A stretch of 64,000 bases of DNA, taken from assembly GCF_038432375.1 (NCBI RefSeq), contig NZ_JBCAUS010000002.1, positions 620,001-684,000 of the forward strand. The letters run 5' to 3'. Source of the stretch: Methanococcoides sp. LMO-2. Lineage in GTDB: Archaea; Halobacteriota; Methanosarcinia; Methanosarcinales; Methanosarcinaceae. The position numbers were made by a program, and so were the translations under genes. Numbering within the stretch: position 1 is the first letter of the stretch; each line of letters begins with the position of its first letter. Of this stretch, positions 60,868 to 64,000 are shown piece after piece. The notes under the pieces were generated by a model. It did not search any database. It saw nothing but the letters and a program-made list of their open reading frames with translations, and was not told the DNA's origin.

Positions 60868-61581
60868 TCATCCTTTTGTTATACACTCATAACGTACATC
60901 GGCCCGGCTTATTTTTGGCACATCGCCCCACATTCCCATATACTCGCCCTGTACCAGAAGAGCACCGTCAATTCCCGGAACATCCTTCACAACATCAAAA
61001 GCCTTCTCCACAGCACCCCTGCCAATATCTGTGGCATTCGACAGGGCAGTTGCTGCAGAATCTGCCAGGGATACATCATCTGAAAAAATCACAGCAGCAT
61101 CCGCCATACCAAAACTTATGGACGGCCCCACGGTACCCGAAGAAGTGCAGATCCCACGAATTCCGGAGGAAGGTTCGATAACAAGTCCGATATCCTTAAT
61201 GGAAGAATTACCTGCATAGATCCCAATGATTACCTCCCGGTCATTGATCATGGCAATATCCCCGCCATTATCAACAATGGCATAGGAAGCACCTGCCTCG
61301 ACCATGGCCTCTACGGCAAGTGACGATATCGTACCTGCGACCGCGCTCATGGGACCAATACCCATGGCATTACCTGCCCTTACAAGCCTTTTGACGACCT
61401 CAGGTGCATCATCACTGCATTTGTGAGGCTCCAGTGTTATCTTAAAGTAAGGATCACGAAGGATGTAACTCTCCAGTTTTGCCCTGTGAAGTGCAATAGC
61501 ATCCTTTGCTGCCTTAATATGAGACCCCTCATCACCTACTATGGTGACAATGGTCTCCTTAAGCTGGAAATGTTCTTTCAT
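60868..61581 (-). CDS. UPF0280/COG2122 protein, sulfide assimilation
   Basis: A 237-residue ApbE-like protein. Family stretches are [40 protein letters not shown] (about 69-108) and [23 protein letters not shown] (about 147-169). From the literature I recall that the Methanosarcina acetivorans COG2122 protein MA1715 makes sulfide use for cysteine and homocysteine efficient. Here it is the third gene of an operon with the DUF39 and NIL-ferredoxin genes, 9 bases after the latter, which supports the same pathway. It has one Cys pair position (KCSD and GICTSSG). Confidence 0.85.
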   Translation of the reverse strand: MKEHFQLKETIVTIVGDEGSHIKAAKDAIALHRAKLESYILRDPYFKITLEPHKCSDDAPEVVKRLVRAGNAMGIGPMSAVAGTISSLAVEAMVEAGASYAIVDNGGDIAMINDREVIIGIYAGNSSIKDIGLVIEPSSGIRGICTSSGTVGPSISFGMADAAVIFSDDVSLADSAATALSNATDIGRGAVEKAFDVVKDVPGIDGALLVQGEYMGMWGDVPKISRADVRYECITKG

Positions 61582-61590
61582 AGACAGATA

Positions 61591-61977
61591 TTAGTGACCG
61601 AGTGTCAAAGCGTTATGCGGGCACATCTTAATGCAGGTACCACACTGGATACACTTGTCTGAATCTACCTCAAGGCTCCAGTCATCTGCAAATGAGAATA
61701 CCTTTACAGGGCACACAGAGATACAAGCGCCGCATTCCACACATTCTTCCTCATCCCTGCTGATCGGAGTGTCAAGCACAAGCACCTCAGCGCCCTTGCC
61801 AACAAGAGAGTCCTTTATCTTCCGGAACTGGTCGGAAGTTATCTCTGCCACGACCTCACCACGGGTAGGGTCGAAATGTGCCTGAGAAATGTTCAACAGT
61901 GCACCGGTCTCCATAATTGATTCTGCAAGTATGGGCTTTGTAACGATGTCCGCAGCTATGTTTATCTTTATCATCAT
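61591..61977 (-). CDS. Ferredoxin with N-terminal NIL domain
   Basis: A 128-residue protein. Residues 1-75 form a NIL domain (a small ligand-binding fold seen in MetN ABC proteins that bind methionine), and residues 76-128 are a 2[4Fe-4S] ferredoxin with CVECGACISVCP and CIQCGTCIKMCP. The Methanosarcina homologue (MA1822) is needed with the DUF39 protein for making homocysteine from sulfide and aspartate semialdehyde; it probably delivers electrons. It begins 2 bases after the DUF39 stop behind AGGAGGC, confirming the operon. Confidence 0.9.
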   Translation of the reverse strand: MMIKINIAADIVTKPILAESIMETGALLNISQAHFDPTRGEVVAEITSDQFRKIKDSLVGKGAEVLVLDTPISRDEEECVECGACISVCPVKVFSFADDWSLEVDSDKCIQCGTCIKMCPHNALTLGH

Positions 61978-61979
61978 GA

Positions 61980-63482
61980 TTAGTGCCTCCTTGCAAGCAG
62001 TTTGCTGATATCATCACTTGTGACTATACCCACCACATGCCTGTTTGAATCGATAACCGGGAGTGCAGAGACATTGTTGCTGTCCAGCTTGAAAGCTGAG
62101 ACGTCCACGGCCTCATCCGGGCTTGCAGTAACGACCTTCCGCGTCATTATGTCCTTTACAAGATTATGTTCATCCTTTGCAACTGCCTTTGAGATATCCC
62201 ATGCGGTTACAATACCAACAAGGTGATTGCCACTATCCACCACAGGCAGGTGGTTGAACTGTTTTTCCATAATTACCTTGGCAGCATCATGGAAACCTGC
62301 ATCCTCCCGGATTGTTGTCACATCAGAGGACATGATATCCATCACATGCGGATTGGCATTGGTCTGTTTCATTGCATTGCAGGCGGTATCCCGGGGAAGA
62401 CGCTCCACAGGCATGCTTACAAAGAACTCACCGTTACGGATCCATTGCTTTAGTTCATTGGCTATCTCACGGGATTTCTTGAAGCTTGACATTGGAGAGG
62501 TCGGAACCTCTTTACCATTGATATCTATGGAACCTGAGCGAAGTTCACCATATGTTACTGTCCTGAGAACCGGACGGTCCCTGCTCGGGACACCATAATC
62601 CAGGACATTTGTAACAATATCATCATCTGTTACAGCAGTAGCTTTTGCAATATCCTCGTTGAGGACAGGGATAGGAATACCCATTCCAACATAGAGTGAT
62701 GAGCCATAACCTTTAAAAGTTGCAGCACGGATGTATTCAGGACTCATCTCCTTGAGGTCACCTTTGAGCATCAGAGTACCAAAGCCTGCTGCAGGTGAGT
62801 GCTGAGTACCTTCTCCTACAACATAACCCTGAGTCCCTCCGAGGAAGATACGTGTACCTGTACCGATGGTCTCATAGTTTGGATCATTATGCATCGGCGA
62901 AAGGACACCGGCACCGGAGTAAGTTACATTTCCGTTATGGGGCAGCAAAGCGCCCATATAAGTGTGCAGAGTGTGGTTTGTGCTGTTGGTCGCAGCATTA
63001 TACTTCTGGTATGAGTTACGAGGATTGAGCATGATCGCCTGATTCAGGTCATATATGTTGATGGTCGTATCAATGACCTTCCTGGGATAGCAGTCAGTTC
63101 CGGGGGAAATCCCGTGTATATCAATGGAATTGCCACGGACAAGGTCCTCTATTACATGAGCACCACCATAGTCCATTCCCTTTGACTGGGATTGCTGGGT
63201 CGCACCTATGTAGGCATCCACGGCAGCAACACCGGAATACGCTTCCACGTCATTGAGCCACATTTTGCTTATCCTGATAGGAGGTTCCGAGTGACCAAAG
63301 TTCAACCATACGCCTGATGAGCACATGGCGCCAAAGGTACCTGTAGTTACAACATCCACTTCCTTAGCGGCACCTTCTGCCCCCAATTCGCCAACAATAT
63401 CGACCATTTCTTCGGCAGTTACAACATTAACACTGCCATCACGTATCCTGTCATTGATCTCATGAATTGTTTTTTTGACCAT
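61980..63482 (-). CDS. DUF39 homocysteine-forming protein with two CBS domains
   Basis: A 500-residue COG1900 protein. Residues 1-370 are DUF39; residues 385-500 hold two CBS domains (IMSSDVTTIREDAGFHDAA; IMTRKVVTASPDEAVDVSA). In Methanosarcina acetivorans the homologue MA1821 converts aspartate semialdehyde and sulfide to homocysteine with its ferredoxin partner; as I recall Cys54 and Cys131 matter there. Counting from my start, Cys occur at exactly 54 (AMCSSG) and 131 (TDCYPRK). The frame extends 25 codons upstream, but AGAGGTA fits the ATG at 63482. The CBS pair may sense adenosyl ligands such as SAM. Confidence 0.92.
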   Translation of the reverse strand: MVKKTIHEINDRIRDGSVNVVTAEEMVDIVGELGAEGAAKEVDVVTTGTFGAMCSSGVWLNFGHSEPPIRISKMWLNDVEAYSGVAAVDAYIGATQQSQSKGMDYGGAHVIEDLVRGNSIDIHGISPGTDCYPRKVIDTTINIYDLNQAIMLNPRNSYQKYNAATNSTNHTLHTYMGALLPHNGNVTYSGAGVLSPMHNDPNYETIGTGTRIFLGGTQGYVVGEGTQHSPAAGFGTLMLKGDLKEMSPEYIRAATFKGYGSSLYVGMGIPIPVLNEDIAKATAVTDDDIVTNVLDYGVPSRDRPVLRTVTYGELRSGSIDINGKEVPTSPMSSFKKSREIANELKQWIRNGEFFVSMPVERLPRDTACNAMKQTNANPHVMDIMSSDVTTIREDAGFHDAAKVIMEKQFNHLPVVDSGNHLVGIVTAWDISKAVAKDEHNLVKDIMTRKVVTASPDEAVDVSAFKLDSNNVSALPVIDSNRHVVGIVTSDDISKLLARRH

Positions 63483-63699
63483 TTCTAGTACCTCTGCATT
63501 ATATTCGGTAATAATCGCAGTTGCATATATTACTTCCGGTAATTTACAGCCATGCATAATATGACCTGAAGATCAAAACCGATCATGAAAAAAGAACATC
63601 GTTGCAGAAATATCGGATGCTGAAGCTAAAATAGAATCTGAACTCAAAAAAGAAAAAAAGAAAAATGGTCACAGGATTGTAAAAAGATAGTGGAAGAGA

Positions 63700-64000
63700 T
63701 TACTTTGGCAATGTGATATGCACAGTAGTGCCAAACCCTTCCAGACTCTTCAGCCAGATCTTACCGTTGTGGACATCAATGATCCTCTTGGTAACATGCA
63801 GACCCAGACCGGTACCGCCATAGACCCTTGTAAGAGAGCCATCCACCTGGTAAAAACTGTCAAAGACCTTATCAACTTCATCTTTGGGAATTCCAATACC
63901 ATTATCCTTCACACGAATGTGGATCTGATCCGGTTCATCCTGGACAGAAACAGTGACCTCCCCTTCGGACATGAACTTGACCGCATTATCAATAATATTG
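63700..64000 (-). CDS. Sensor histidine kinase, C-terminal ATPase domain only
   Basis: The frame enters from the right edge of the window and ends at 63700; only about 100 codons of the C-terminus are visible. They are a HATPase_c domain: the N-box NIIDNAVKFMSEGE at the very edge, then HIRVKDNGIGIPKDEVDKVFDSFYQVDGS, the G2 box GGTGLGLHVTKRIIDVHNG and the end FGTTVHITLPK. The sensor and HisKA parts lie outside. The next gene downstream is not on this strand nearby, so it is probably transcribed alone. Confidence 0.88.
   Translation of the reverse strand, partial: NIIDNAVKFMSEGEVTVSVQDEPDQIHIRVKDNGIGIPKDEVDKVFDSFYQVDGSLTRVYGGTGLGLHVTKRIIDVHNGKIWLKSLEGFGTTVHITLPK

Overview
The window looks like a chromosomal segment of a methylotrophic methanogen of the Methanosarcinaceae, closest in style to Methanococcoides or Methanolobus. 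Reasons: a complete formylmethanofuran dehydrogenase operon (fmdEFACDB), archaeal AMP phosphorylase, aTrm56, archaeal PheT, a geranylgeranyl reductase for ether lipids, a pterin-pathway DHPS-like protein, a single-TRAM protein like the cold-responsive Ctr proteins of Methanococcoides, PGF-CTERM sorting, archaeal TATA boxes and an intron-containing tRNA. There is no rRNA, CRISPR array, transposase or prophage.

Layout. 0-9.9 kb: an acidic partial gene, pheT, a rhomboid-like protease, tRNA-Arg with intron, a TauE exporter, a TrkA protein and K+ channel pair, a site-2 protease, a SnoaL-like protein, then tRNA-Leu immediately followed by the two fumarase subunits. 10-14.3 kb: a GspE/FlaI ATPase with two GspF/TadC membrane proteins (a pilus or secretion motor). 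14.5-20.6 kb: AMP phosphorylase and Trm56, NIF3 with a small coupled protein, then a ModD/DUF364/nuclease-like trio. 20.7-35.6 kb: an accessory region of exported and lipid-anchored proteins, membrane-bound HTH regulators, an ABC-2 exporter with a NEW3 protein, and a clearly duplicated and decaying lipoprotein locus with repeated leaders and palindromes. 35.8-42.6 kb: the fmd operon ending in fdhD. 42.9-46.3 kb: a cysteine desulfurase-like protein lacking the PLP lysine, an IscU fused to a MIP18-like domain, a Thi4 thiazole synthase and tRNA-Cys. 46.6-52.4 kb: a Cache/PAS histidine kinase, a small HTH regulator, and two S-layer-type surface proteins, one with a PGF-CTERM tail. 52.5-60.8 kb: EngB, a radical SAM protein, GGCT-like protein, geranylgeranyl reductase, TRAM protein, DHPS-like protein, FtsZ and AIM24. 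60.9-63.5 kb: an operon of three proteins tied to sulfide assimilation into homocysteine. The window ends inside another histidine kinase.

Themes. Sulfur and Fe-S chemistry recurs: IscS-like/IscU, Thi4, tRNA-Cys, the DUF39/NIL-ferredoxin/COG2122 operon, the polyferredoxin FmdF and the FdhD sulfurtransferase. A palindrome, ATTCAC-TATT-GTGAA, occurs both at the tRNA-Cys (and thi4) promoter and just upstream of the TATA box of the small HTH regulator, suggesting an autoregulated sulfur- or cysteine-related switch. The most unusual genomic structure lies at 25.6-31.3 kb, where one leader of about 190 bp precedes two unrelated genes, a lipoprotein gene is present in long and domain-deleted forms, its neighbour is intact in one copy and a pseudogene in the other, and a hairpin element follows both. 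All calls come from reading the sequence; no searches were run.
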